Assembly (NCBI RefSeq): GCF_028737265.1
Contig: NZ_JAQZAK010000014.1
Location: 29,369 to 93,368, forward strand
From: Actinomycetospora callitridis
GTDB taxonomy: Bacteria > Actinomycetota > Actinomycetes > Mycobacteriales > Pseudonocardiaceae
Direction of reading: 5' to 3'
DNA length: 64,000 bases
The translations under genes were made by a program, and so were the position numbers. Under the pieces are notes generated by a model, which saw nothing but the letters and a program-made list of their open reading frames with translations, was not told the DNA's origin and made no database searches. Below, in pieces: positions 46,278 to 54,741 of this stretch (positions within the stretch are counted from its first letter, which is position 1; each line of letters starts with the position of its first letter).

Positions 46278-49200
46278 GTGCCAGGTCAGGGGGGTGTTCC
46301 CGGCGGCGCCGGGACGACGACGGCCGCGGCCGCCGACCCCTGGCGCGCGACCGACGCCGCCGCGCTGGCCCGCTCCTGGGACCGGGCGCGCGCCGGCAGC
46401 GCCCTCACCGTCGTGCTCACCGGCGACGCGGGCGCCGGCAAGACCCAGCTGGTGCGGGGCCTGGCGGCGCGCGCCGAGGACGACGGCGGCATCGTCATCA
46501 CCGGCTCCGCCGTCGACGTCGGCGAGCAGCTGCCGCTCTGGCCCGTCGCCACGGGGCTGCGACGTCTCGCGCGGGCCGCCGACGACGCGCCGGACCGGGT
46601 GCTCGCCGCCCGCGCCGCCCTCGAGCCGTGGCGCGAGGAGCTGCGGCCCCTCCTCGACGGCGGGACGACGCCGGCGCCCTCGGGCGGGCAGCTGCTCGAG
46701 CTGGTCCGGCGGGTCCTCGTCGGACTCGCCGCCCGCGCGCCCGTCCTCCTCGTGATCGACGACCTGCACTGGGCCGACCGCACCACCCGCGAGCTCGTGG
46801 TGTCGCTCGTCGCCCACCTCTCCGACGAGCGAGTCCTGGTGGTCGCCACCGCCCGCTCCGACACCCTCGACGTCACCCACCCGCTGCGCCGGATGCTCCC
46901 CGAGCTCGCCCGCGACCGTGCCGTCCGCCTCATCGAGCTCTCGCCGCTGCCCCACGACGCCGTCGCGACGATCGTCCGCGACGACGGCGGCGACGCCGAC
47001 CTCGCGGGCCTCGTCTGGCGCCGCTCGGGCGGCAACGCGTTCATCGTCGCCGAGACCCTCGCCGCCGTCGCCGAAGGCGCCGCCGACGGCCTCTCCCCCG
47101 GGCTACGCGGCCTGGTGCTCGGCCGTCTCGCCGGTCTCGGCCCGGTGGCGCAGCGCGTCGTGGCAGCGCTGTCCCTCGGTGAGGAGCCGGTGTCCCACCG
47201 ACTGCTCGCCGAGGTGGTGCGCGCCGCGGACGAGGACGAGCTGCTCGCGGCGCTGCGCGAGTCGGCGGAGGCCGCGATGGTGGTCGTCGACCCGGACGTC
47301 GAGGGCTACGGGCTGCGCCACGGCCTCATGCGCGACGTCGTCGCCGCCGAACTGATGCCCGGGGAGCGGCGGAGCCTGCACCGGCGCTACGCGCTGGCGT
47401 TCGACGGGGTCGCCGGGAACGACCACGCCGCCCCGGACACCGCCGACCCCGCCGTGGCCCTGCGCCGCGCCCACCACTGGGCCCGCGCCGACGACCCCGA
47501 GCGCGCCCTGCCCGCCGTCGTGCACGCGGCGGAGCTCGCCGAGCAGATGCACGAGTTCGGCACCGCGCACCGCCAGTGGATGGCGGCGCTCGAGCTCTCC
47601 GACGCGCGCCGCGCGCCGGCCACCGTGGCGCGCGCCCACGCTCCGCGCGCCCTGCCGCCCGCCGATCACGAGGCCAACGCGCTGCTGCGCCACGCCGCGG
47701 ACACCGCCCACCTGGCGGGCGAGTACGACGCCGCCGTCGACCTGCTGCGACGCCTCGTGCCCGACTCCGCGACCGTGGGGCGCACGGAGCTCCCGTCCGC
47801 GGTGCGGCTCGGGCGCACGCTGCTCGACGCGGGCCGGACGGGCGACGCGGTGCACGTCCTGCACGACGCGGGGCTCGCCGCGACCCGGATCGGCGACGAC
47901 CCCGCCCTCTCGAGCGTCCACGCCGCGCACGCCGAGGCCCTGCTCGTCACCGGGGAGGTCCGGGGCGCCCAGCGGGAGGTCGAGCGGGCGCTGGAGGTGT
48001 CCCGCCGCCGCGGGGAGCAGCCCGAGCAGGCCCCGATGCTCGCCACCCTGGGCTTCGCCCTGGCCTACCTCGAGAGCCCCGACCGGGGGCTCGCCGCCGT
48101 CGCCGAGGGTCTGATGATCGCCGAGCGCACCGGCGACGGCGCCGCGGTGGGGCGCGCCTACCAGGCGTGGGCGGACCTGCTCTCCGGTCCGCTGGGCGAG
48201 CTGCACGAGGGCGTCGAGATCGCGCGGCAGGGCGTGGCGCGGATGCGCGACCTCGGCCTGGCCCGCTCGGCCGGGGTCCGCCTGCTGGCCACGACGGCCA
48301 ACGGGCTGTTCCGGCTCGGGCGCTGGTCGGAGGCCTCCGACGCCGTCGACGAGGCCTGGGCGCTGAGCCCCACCGGCGCGGACGCCCTCGAGGTGCGTCT
48401 GGCCCGCTGCCGGCTGCAGGTCGGGCGCGGCGAGTTCGGGGCGGCCGACGAGGACCTGCGCGCGGTCGACCTCCTCGCCCTCGACGGCACCGGCGAGGAC
48501 CCCGTCGCCGAGGACCCGGCGACCGACGACCCGACCCACTTCGTCGCCGACCCCGGCGACACCACCGAGCCCACACCGCTCGCGCCGCGCCGCGGCACCG
48601 TCGCGTCCCGGTACCGCGTCCCGCTGCTGACGCTGCGCTCCGGGGTCGAGATGTGGCGGGGCCGGCCGGACCTCGCCCGCGACCTCGTCGCCCGCGGGCT
48701 CGACGTCGCCGAGCACACCCCGGACGACGTCTTCCTCGTCGCCCCGCTGGTGTGGCACGGGCTGCGGGCCGAGGCCGAGGCGGTCGCGCACGGCATGGCC
48801 ACCGACCGCGCGGCCCTCGACCGCCTCCAACGCCACGTCGCCCACCTCGAACGGCGGGTCCCGCACACGCTGCCCGCGCTGCGCCGCACGGTGCTCGCCT
48901 ACGTCCGCATGTGCCACGCCGAGGCGGGGCGCGCCGCCGGGGCCTCCGACCCGCTGGCGTGGGCGCAGGTCGCGCAGGCGTGGAGCGCGCTCCTGCACCC
49001 CTACCCCGCGGCCTACGCGCTGCTGCGCCGCGCCGAGGCGCTGCTCGCCACCGGGGCACGGCGCGGCGAGGCCGCCCGCGCGCTGCGCACCGCTGCCGAG
49101 ACCGCGACGGCGATGGGCGCGGCGCCGTTCCTCGACGAGATCGCGGGCCTCGCCCGCCGGGCGCGCCTCGACGTCGTGCACGCCGGCGACGCGGTGGTCA

Positions 49201-49472
49201 CCACCCGCGACGACGGACCCGGGCCGGCGTCGCGACGAGCGCCGGAGCTGTCGTCGCTGACCTCGCGCGAGCACGAGGTCCTCGCCGTCCTCGCCGAAGG
49301 GCTGTCCAACCGGCAGATCGCCCAGCGCCTCTACATCAGCGAGCGCACGGTCGCCGTGCACGTCTCCCGGGTGCTCGCCAAGACCGACACCCGCTCGCGC
49401 ACCCAGGCCGCCGCCCTGCTCCAGCGCGTCCGTGCCCGTCCCACCGGCTCCGATCGAGGTCCCCGTGCCTGA
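46278..49472 (+). CDS. LuxR-family ATP-binding regulator (LAL type)
   Basis: A 1064-residue regulator of the large ATP-binding LuxR group. Walker A is GDAGAGKTQLV (about residue 49), Walker B is VLLVIDDLHWADR (about 156), a long helical TPR-like region spans about 330-980, and a C-terminal LuxR helix-turn-helix (LTSREHEVLAVLAEGLSNRQ, then YISERTVAVHVSRVLAK) lies near 992-1050. GTG 46278 is the likely start, with TACCGT eight bases upstream. LAL proteins activate catabolic or secondary-metabolite operons on binding a ligand. The target here is unclear. Confidence 0.9.
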   Translation: MPGQGGVPGGAGTTTAAAADPWRATDAAALARSWDRARAGSALTVVLTGDAGAGKTQLVRGLAARAEDDGGIVITGSAVDVGEQLPLWPVATGLRRLARAADDAPDRVLAARAALEPWREELRPLLDGGTTPAPSGGQLLELVRRVLVGLAARAPVLLVIDDLHWADRTTRELVVSLVAHLSDERVLVVATARSDTLDVTHPLRRMLPELARDRAVRLIELSPLPHDAVATIVRDDGGDADLAGLVWRRSGGNAFIVAETLAAVAEGAADGLSPGLRGLVLGRLAGLGPVAQRVVAALSLGEEPVSHRLLAEVVRAADEDELLAALRESAEAAMVVVDPDVEGYGLRHGLMRDVVAAELMPGERRSLHRRYALAFDGVAGNDHAAPDTADPAVALRRAHHWARADDPERALPAVVHAAELAEQMHEFGTAHRQWMAALELSDARRAPATVARAHAPRALPPADHEANALLRHAADTAHLAGEYDAAVDLLRRLVPDSATVGRTELPSAVRLGRTLLDAGRTGDAVHVLHDAGLAATRIGDDPALSSVHAAHAEALLVTGEVRGAQREVERALEVSRRRGEQPEQAPMLATLGFALAYLESPDRGLAAVAEGLMIAERTGDGAAVGRAYQAWADLLSGPLGELHEGVEIARQGVARMRDLGLARSAGVRLLATTANGLFRLGRWSEASDAVDEAWALSPTGADALEVRLARCRLQVGRGEFGAADEDLRAVDLLALDGTGEDPVAEDPATDDPTHFVADPGDTTEPTPLAPRRGTVASRYRVPLLTLRSGVEMWRGRPDLARDLVARGLDVAEHTPDDVFLVAPLVWHGLRAEAEAVAHGMATDRAALDRLQRHVAHLERRVPHTLPALRRTVLAYVRMCHAEAGRAAGASDPLAWAQVAQAWSALLHPYPAAYALLRRAEALLATGARRGEAARALRTAAETATAMGAAPFLDEIAGLARRARLDVVHAGDAVVTTRDDGPGPASRRAPELSSLTSREHEVLAVLAEGLSNRQIAQRLYISERTVAVHVSRVLAKTDTRSRTQAAALLQRVRARPTGSDRGPRA

Positions 49473-50220
49473 CTCGCTCGACGAGAACAACCAGAAGCTC
49501 GAGCCGCTCGCCTCGCGGAGACCCGCCGACGTACCGGAGGTCATCGAGGTCCTCCGTGCGATCGCGACGACGGCCGCGGAGACGGAGGCCGGCCAGGGCG
49601 ACGGCATCGCGTGCTTCAGCCGCCTGTACACCACGATCACGGAGGACGTGGTGAAGGAGTGGAGGGCGGGCGAGCTCTTCCGCTGCGGTCAGTTCATCCT
49701 CGAGCTCGACCTCACGTTCGCCCAGCGTTACCTCGACGCCCTGGACGCATGGCTGCACGGCCGCGAGACCCCCGCGTGCTGGCGCATCCTGTTCGAGCGC
49801 CGGCAGCAGGACCGCGCGGAGTGGCGCTTCGCGGTGGTCGGGGTCAACGCACACGTGAACTTCGATCTCGCGTTCGCCCTGTTGGACGTGTGGGAGGACC
49901 ACCCCGACGACCCGCTCTCCACGGCGGACGAGCAGCGCGACGACTACCAGGCCATCAACACCATCTTCCGCAACAACATGGATCAGCTCTGCGAGGACAA
50001 CGGAGCTCCGTGGACGCGATGGGGGAAGCTCCTCCGGGACGGCGGCATCGTCGACCGCATCGCCAACCGCGGCGGCGACATGCTCGTGCAGCGGACCCGG
50101 GAAGTGGCGTGGGACAAGGCCATCGAGTTGTGGCCCTCCCACGAGCGGGACGGGTATCGGGACGAGGCGAGCAGGGAGTTGGACGAGGACGCCGGGGACA
50201 TCGCCGACCTCGTCATCTGA
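49465..50220 (+). CDS. DUF5995-family protein
   Basis: A 251-residue soluble, mostly helical protein. GDGIACFSRLYTTITEDV, LDLTFAQRYLDALDAWL and RFAVVGVNAHVNFDLAFALL match the conserved blocks of the uncharacterised DUF5995 family, including the NAHxNxDL motif. GTG 49465, preceded by GAGG at five-base spacing, overlaps the end of the LuxR gene by eight bases, so the two may be expressed together. Function unknown. Confidence 0.78.
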   Translation: MPDSLDENNQKLEPLASRRPADVPEVIEVLRAIATTAAETEAGQGDGIACFSRLYTTITEDVVKEWRAGELFRCGQFILELDLTFAQRYLDALDAWLHGRETPACWRILFERRQQDRAEWRFAVVGVNAHVNFDLAFALLDVWEDHPDDPLSTADEQRDDYQAINTIFRNNMDQLCEDNGAPWTRWGKLLRDGGIVDRIANRGGDMLVQRTREVAWDKAIELWPSHERDGYRDEASRELDEDAGDIADLVI

Positions 50221-50240
50221 TCGCCCGTAACCTCGGCCAG

Positions 50241-51170
50241 GTGCCCCGTCGCGACCCCCCGCTCCCCCAGCGCCACGGGCTCGACCCGGCGCGGGTGCGG
50301 ATGCCCGACGAGGGGCCCTGGGCGACGCTGCGCGACCACCTCGTCGAGCGGCTCCCGGTGCCGCCCGCCCGGGTCGACGCAATGCTCGCCGAGGGGCGCA
50401 TCGTCGACCACGACGGCCCGCTGGGTCCCACGACGCCGTTCGTGCCGCGGTCGGTGGTGTGGTTCCACCGCGATCTCCCCGACGAGGCGCCGGTGCCGTT
50501 CGACATCGACGTCGTGCACCGCGACGACGAGATCGTCGTCGTCGACAAGCCGCACTTCCTCGCCACGATCCCCCGCGGCCGCCACGTGCGCGAGACCGTG
50601 CTCGTCCGCCTCCGCGACCGGCTCGGGCTGCCGGCACTGAGCCCCGCGCACCGGCTGGACCGGGTGACCGCCGGGCTGCTGCTGCTCGTCGTCGACCCGT
50701 CGCGGCGCGGGACCTACCAGAACCTCTTCCGCGACCGGCGGGTCGCGAAGGCCTACGAGGCCGTCGCTCCGCACGACCCGGACGTCGACCTGCCGCGCGT
50801 CGTGCGGAGCCGGATCGTCAAGGAGCGGGGTGTCGTCACCGCGCAGGAGGTGCCGGGCGAGCCGAACGCCGAGACCCTGGTCGAGCTGCTCGACGCCCGG
50901 GAGGAACGGGCGCGCTACCTCCTGACGCCCCGCACCGGGCGCACCCACCAGCTGCGGGTGCACATGGCCTCGCTCGGCCTGCCGATCCTCGGGGACCCGT
51001 TCTATCCCGAGGTCCGCGACGTCCCGCTCGACGACTTCCGCGCGCCGCTGCAGCTGCTGGCGGGCGAACTGTCGTTCCCCGACCCGCGCACCGGCGAGAT
51101 GCGCCACTTCACCAGCCGGCGCAGTCTGCAGGCATGGGACGACCCGCAGGGGTGGCGCACGGGACCGTGA
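50241..51170 (+). CDS. RluA-family pseudouridine synthase
   Basis: A 309-residue RNA pseudouridine synthase. The catalytic aspartate lies in LSPAHRLDRVTAGLLLL (about residues 134-150), and GRTHQLRVHMASLGLPILGD (about 233-252) is the conserved C-terminal motif. The N-terminal ~60 residues replace an S4 domain. It isomerises a uridine in rRNA or tRNA; the target cannot be deduced. GTG 50241 follows TAACCT at seven bases, consistent with leaderless transcription. It overlaps the 2H phosphoesterase gene by four bases. Confidence 0.9.
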   Translation: MPRRDPPLPQRHGLDPARVRMPDEGPWATLRDHLVERLPVPPARVDAMLAEGRIVDHDGPLGPTTPFVPRSVVWFHRDLPDEAPVPFDIDVVHRDDEIVVVDKPHFLATIPRGRHVRETVLVRLRDRLGLPALSPAHRLDRVTAGLLLLVVDPSRRGTYQNLFRDRRVAKAYEAVAPHDPDVDLPRVVRSRIVKERGVVTAQEVPGEPNAETLVELLDAREERARYLLTPRTGRTHQLRVHMASLGLPILGDPFYPEVRDVPLDDFRAPLQLLAGELSFPDPRTGEMRHFTSRRSLQAWDDPQGWRTGP

Positions 51171-51682
51171 CCGACACCGATCCACTGATCGTCTCGGCCC
51201 TGCTCGACCCCGAGACGCAGGCCGAGCTCGACGCGCAGCGTCAACGCCTCTTCCCGTCGAAGCGCCTGGTCGTCGGCGCGCACCTGACGCTGTTCCACGC
51301 CCTGCCCGGCGAGCGCGCCGACGAGGTGGTCGCCGCGCTGGACGGACTCGCGGCCCGCCCGCCGATCGCCGGCCGGGTCCGGGCGCCGTTCGCGCTGGGG
51401 CGCGGCGTCGCCTATCGGATCGAGGCCCCCGGGCTCGACGCCGTGCACGCGGCGATCGCCCGGCGCTTCGCCGGCGACCTGACCCGCCAGGACAGCCGGC
51501 GCCCGCACCACCACGTCACGGTGCAGAACAAGGTCGACCCGGAGACCGCGAAGGCGACGCTCGCCGAGCTCGTCGCGTCGCACGCTCCCTACGCGGCGAC
51601 GGTCACCGGCCTCGCGCTCTGGCGCTACCGCGGCGGGCCGTGGGAGCCGGTGCGCGAGTTCCCGTTCCGCGGCGAGGGCTGA
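51167..51682 (+). CDS. 2'-5' RNA ligase-like 2H phosphoesterase
   Basis: A 171-residue protein with the two HxTx motifs of the 2H superfamily: HLTLFHAL (about residue 38) and HHHVTVQNKV (about 111-120). These enzymes act on 2'-5' or cyclic phosphodiester bonds in RNA. GTG 51167 lies in the GTGA overlap with the pseudouridine synthase stop, so this is a small RNA-modification operon. Confidence 0.86.
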   Translation: MTDTDPLIVSALLDPETQAELDAQRQRLFPSKRLVVGAHLTLFHALPGERADEVVAALDGLAARPPIAGRVRAPFALGRGVAYRIEAPGLDAVHAAIARRFAGDLTRQDSRRPHHHVTVQNKVDPETAKATLAELVASHAPYAATVTGLALWRYRGGPWEPVREFPFRGEG

Positions 51683-51705
51683 GCCCTCCGCTCTTCTCGG
51701 GCACG

Positions 51706-52764
51706 ATGCCGGACGTGCCGGATCTGCCTCGACTCGACGTCCCCGTGATCGCCGCGCCGATGGCCGGCGGCCCGTCCACCCCCGCCCTGGTCGCCGCGGT
51801 CGGCGACGCCGGTGGGCTGGGGTTCCTGGCGGGCGGCTACCTCAGCGCCGAGGCGTTCGACGAGCAACTCTCCTCCTGTGGCGGCCGCCCCCTGGCCGCC
51901 AACCTCTTCCTGCCCGCGGACCCCGACCCCGACCCGGACGGCCGTGCGACGGCGGTCGCCGCGTACGCCGACGAGCTGCGTGGCGAGGCCGAGCGCCGGG
52001 GCGTGGCGCTGGGCGAGCCCCGCACCGACGACGACGCCGTCGACGCGAAGATCGCGGTGCTGGCGAGGCATCGCCCGGCGGTGGTGTCGGTGACGTTCGC
52101 CCTGCCCTCGCCGGCGCGGTTCGCGGCGTTGCGGGACACGGGCGCGGCGTTGATGGCCACGGTGACGTCGGTGGACGAGGCCCGGGCGGCCGCGGCGCAG
52201 GGCTTCGACGCGCTGTGGGTGCAGGGCGCCGAGGCGGGTGGGCACCGGGGCGTCCACCACGACGCGGGCGGCGACCCCGAGGCCGGCGCCGCACCGCTCG
52301 CGCGCCTGCTCCCGGCGGTGCGCGCGGCGACGGACCTGCCGCTGGTCGCCGCGGGCGGGATCACCGACGGCGCCGGCGTGGCGCGGGTCCTCGCCGAGGG
52401 GGCGGTCGCCGCGGCGCTGGGCACCGGGTTCCTGTGCTGCCCCGAGGCCGGGACGTCGGCCACCCACCGTGCGGCACTGCTCGGCTGGTCGGGGAGCCGG
52501 TCCCGCGACACCGTGGTCACCCGGGCCTTCACGGGCCGGCCGGCGCGGGCGCTGGCCAACGCCTTCAGCGACGCACACTCGGCGGCGGCTCCCGCGGCCT
52601 ATCCCGAGCTGCACCACCTGACCCGGCCCCTCCGGTCCGCCGCGTCGGCGGCCGGGGACCCCGACGGGCTGCACCTGTGGGCCGGAACAGGCTGGCGCAC
52701 GGTCACCGAGGAGCCGGCGGGCGAGCTCGTCGCGCGCCTGGAGCGGGAACGGCGCGGGGCCTGA
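51706..52764 (+). CDS. Nitronate monooxygenase / 2-nitropropane dioxygenase-family flavoprotein
   Basis: A 352-residue FMN TIM-barrel enzyme: VIAAPMAGGPSTPALVAAV at the N-terminus, ALWVQGAEAGGHRG (about 166-179) with the conserved active-site histidine, LVAAGGITDGAGVARVLAEG, and GTGFLCCPEAGTS for phosphate binding. It oxidises alkyl nitronates with FMN and oxygen. ATG 51706 is used; GTG 51715 is an alternative. A terminator hairpin follows at 52794. Confidence 0.88.
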   Translation: MPDVPDLPRLDVPVIAAPMAGGPSTPALVAAVGDAGGLGFLAGGYLSAEAFDEQLSSCGGRPLAANLFLPADPDPDPDGRATAVAAYADELRGEAERRGVALGEPRTDDDAVDAKIAVLARHRPAVVSVTFALPSPARFAALRDTGAALMATVTSVDEARAAAAQGFDALWVQGAEAGGHRGVHHDAGGDPEAGAAPLARLLPAVRAATDLPLVAAGGITDGAGVARVLAEGAVAAALGTGFLCCPEAGTSATHRAALLGWSGSRSRDTVVTRAFTGRPARALANAFSDAHSAAAPAAYPELHHLTRPLRSAASAAGDPDGLHLWAGTGWRTVTEEPAGELVARLERERRGA

Positions 52765-52793
52765 GGATCGGACGAGGGTCCGGAAACGACTGC

Positions 52794-52822
52794 GGCCCGT
52801 CCCCTGGGTGCGGGGACGGGCC
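52794..52822. terminator. Hairpin terminator between convergent genes
   Basis: GGCCCGTCCCC pairs with GGGGACGGGCC around a seven-base loop, between the nitronate monooxygenase stop and the stop of the convergent small membrane protein. Confidence 0.75.
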
Positions 52823-52842
52823 ACCGGGAAATCCGGGTCGAA

Positions 52843-52998
52843 CTAGAAGTAGGTCTTGCGGCCACCCACGCCACGGCCGACCGCACCCAGGATCGTCAGC
52901 ACGAGACCGACGACCGCGAGGATCGCGCCGATCGTGTAGAGGATCGAGATGCCGGTGACGGCCCCGATGATGATGAGGATGACGCCGAGAATGATCAA
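52843..52998 (-). CDS. Tiny two-helix membrane protein, DUF6131-like
   Basis: A 51-residue protein starting at TTG 52998 with GGAG five bases upstream on the minus strand. It reads as two hydrophobic helices (IILGVILIIIGAVTGISILY and IGAILAVVGLVLTILGA) joined by a short turn, then a basic tail GRGVGGRKTYF. This matches the small actinobacterial DUF6131 membrane proteins. Codon use fits a real gene, with third-position G/C throughout. It is monocistronic and divergent from the NUDIX gene. Function unknown. Confidence 0.75.
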   Translation of the reverse strand: MIILGVILIIIGAVTGISILYTIGAILAVVGLVLTILGAVGRGVGGRKTYF

Positions 52999-53055
52999 TT
53001 TTTCTCCTTGGTGGTGCAGTGATCAAGCCTTGGGGACAGCCAGTTACCCGGCCAC

Positions 53056-53619
53056 ATGAACGAGGACACTCCGCAACCGGACCATTCCTGGATCGTCCAT
53101 TCGCGTCACACCGTCTACGCCGGACGTACACTGCGTGTGCAAGTGGAGGACGTTACTGCGCCGGCTGGGGACCGATTCCGGCAGGATCGGGTAATAGTTC
53201 CCGCTGCGGCGGTTGCGCTCGTGCTCGACGAGGAGGACCGGCTCCTCGTCCTCCGCACGCACCGTCACGTGGTCGACCAGGACGGGTGGGAGCTCCCCGG
53301 CGGCGTCGTCGATCCGGGTGAGGATCCCATGACGGCGGCCTCGCGGGAAGCCGCCGAGGAGACCGGGTGGCGGCCCAGCGGTCCGGGACGCACGCTCCTC
53401 GCGTTCGAGCCCCTGCCCGGCACCGCGGTCGCGCCGATGTCGGTGCACCTCTGGACCGGCGCCGTGCCCGGTGACGTCCCGCTCGACCCCCTCGAGCCGG
53501 GCCGGGCGCGCTGGATCCCGTTCGCCGAGGCCGTGCGCCTCACCCTGGCCGGCGAGATGCTCGGTGCCGGCTCGCTCGTCGGTGTCCTCGCCCTGCAGGC
53601 CGAGCGCACGGCGACCTGA
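53056..53619 (+). CDS. NUDIX hydrolase (ADP-ribose pyrophosphatase-like)
   Basis: A 187-residue protein with a complete NUDIX box, GGVVDPGEDP followed by REAAEETGW (about residues 81-104), which coordinates Mg2+ for pyrophosphate hydrolysis. The N-terminal strand pattern SRHTVYAGRTLRVQVEDV is typical of ADP-ribose pyrophosphatases. ATG 53056 lies shortly after a TTACCC box. The first ~55 codons are slightly less GC-rich than the surroundings. Confidence 0.9.
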   Translation: MNEDTPQPDHSWIVHSRHTVYAGRTLRVQVEDVTAPAGDRFRQDRVIVPAAAVALVLDEEDRLLVLRTHRHVVDQDGWELPGGVVDPGEDPMTAASREAAEETGWRPSGPGRTLLAFEPLPGTAVAPMSVHLWTGAVPGDVPLDPLEPGRARWIPFAEAVRLTLAGEMLGAGSLVGVLALQAERTAT

Positions 53620-53639
53620 GCCGGCTCCCGTGATCGGAG

Positions 53640-53684
53640 CGAAGGACGCCCTCGCTGCCCTGGAGGCAGCGAGGGCGTCCTTCG
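53640..53684. terminator. Bidirectional terminator, perfect 20-bp stem
   Basis: CGAAGGACGCCCTCGCTGCC pairs perfectly with its complement at 53665-53684 around a five-base loop, between the NUDIX gene and the convergent P-domain gene. Confidence 0.85.
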
Positions 53685-53699
53685 GTCCTCGACGCGGGG

Positions 53700-54521
53700 T
53701 CAGTCGCTCTGGACGGTCAGGCCCCAGCCGGTGAGCGTGCCCTGGTCGATGCCGACCCCGTCGACGACCTGCAGGCGCCACTCCCCGCCGGCGGCCTGGC
53801 CCACGAGCGGCGCGAGCGGGCTGCCCGGCATCGCGCTGTCGAGGTTCACGGCGAGGTTCGGGTCGGCGCGGGTGCAGGACGTCGGGTTCGCGACCTCGAC
53901 CCGTGTGCCCTGGGGAGAGATCAGGGTGACCGTGAGGTCGCAGGAGTAGGGGTGCGTGATCGTCGCCTCGACGTGCACGTTCTGCACCGCACCGGAGCCG
54001 TCGAGGGTGATCCCGCTGGTGACGCCCGCGGGGTCGGCGTCGGGGATCGCGACCGCCCCCGACGACACCCCGATCATCGTGCCGCCGCCGGAGAGCAGCA
54101 CGACGGCGCCGACGATGCCGGCGACGACCACGAGCGCGATCCCGCCGAGCAGCCAGCCGATCCAGCCGCGCTTCCGGGGTGCGGGCGGCGGGCCGTAGCC
54201 CGTGCCGGGCATCCCGCCGGTCGGCGGCCGGCCGGGCGGGCCGTAGCCGGGCTGACCGTAGCCGGACTGGTCGTAGCCGGGCGGGCCGTAGCCGGGCGGG
54301 CCGTAGCCGGGCGGCGGGTAGCCGCCGGCCTGCCAGCCGGGAGCAGGCTGGCCCCACCCCTGGTCGTGACCCGGCGGTACGGAGCCGGGCGGGTACGCCG
54401 GCGCTCGACCGACCGCGGTGTCCTGAGCCGACTCCGGGACCTGACCGACCACCTGGGTCGGACGCGACGAGGGGTCGCCCTCGGGGGCGGAGGAGCCGAA
54501 GGGCGGGACGGTGGTGCTCAT
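53700..54521 (-). CDS. Single-pass membrane protein with GY(G)PP repeats and a P (Homo B)-like domain, paralogue of 31246-32112
   Basis: A 273-residue protein. Residues 1-115 form a proline- and glycine-rich tail with GYGPPGYGPP units, the membrane helix lies near residue 122-145 (WLLGGIALVVVAGIVGAVVL), and the extracytoplasmic domain THPYSCDLTVTLISPQGTR ... GEWRLQVVDGVGIDQGTLTG is very similar to that of the 31-kb copy. The two copies share the C-terminal domain much better than the repeats. ATG 54521. It may sense or bind something outside the cell through the P domain. Confidence 0.8.
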   Translation of the reverse strand: MSTTVPPFGSSAPEGDPSSRPTQVVGQVPESAQDTAVGRAPAYPPGSVPPGHDQGWGQPAPGWQAGGYPPPGYGPPGYGPPGYDQSGYGQPGYGPPGRPPTGGMPGTGYGPPPAPRKRGWIGWLLGGIALVVVAGIVGAVVLLSGGGTMIGVSSGAVAIPDADPAGVTSGITLDGSGAVQNVHVEATITHPYSCDLTVTLISPQGTRVEVANPTSCTRADPNLAVNLDSAMPGSPLAPLVGQAAGGEWRLQVVDGVGIDQGTLTGWGLTVQSD

Positions 54522-54741
54522 GACGGTCTCCCGGGGAGGGCAGGGTGCGGGGGGCGCCCTGGGGGTGAGCCCGGGGGCACGTGGCACGCACAGTAATCAG
54601 AATCGCTTCGCTTCGACCTCTACTTCACTCGGTCGGCACAGCGTCAGCTTCGCTCCGTGAGTGACGCGAGTCGCTCGACGGCAAACACTTTGACGTCCTA
54701 CTATTTGGGTCGAGGCCCGCCGACCCGTACTGCGAGGAACG
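54522..54741. other. Divergent promoter region of relatively low GC
   Basis: This 220-base gap separates the P-domain gene from icmF. The stretch 54595-54710 is noticeably less GC-rich than the rest, with repeated CTTCG(C/A) words and a TTTGACG...CTACTATTTGGG segment that may hold the icmF promoter. GAGGAA precedes the icmF ATG. No clear dyad operator was found. Confidence 0.4.

Noticed and set aside
47103..49640. A long minus-strand frame opposite the LAL regulator
   Set aside because: It is the shadow of the LuxR-type gene, whose Walker and helix-turn-helix motifs are clear on the plus strand.
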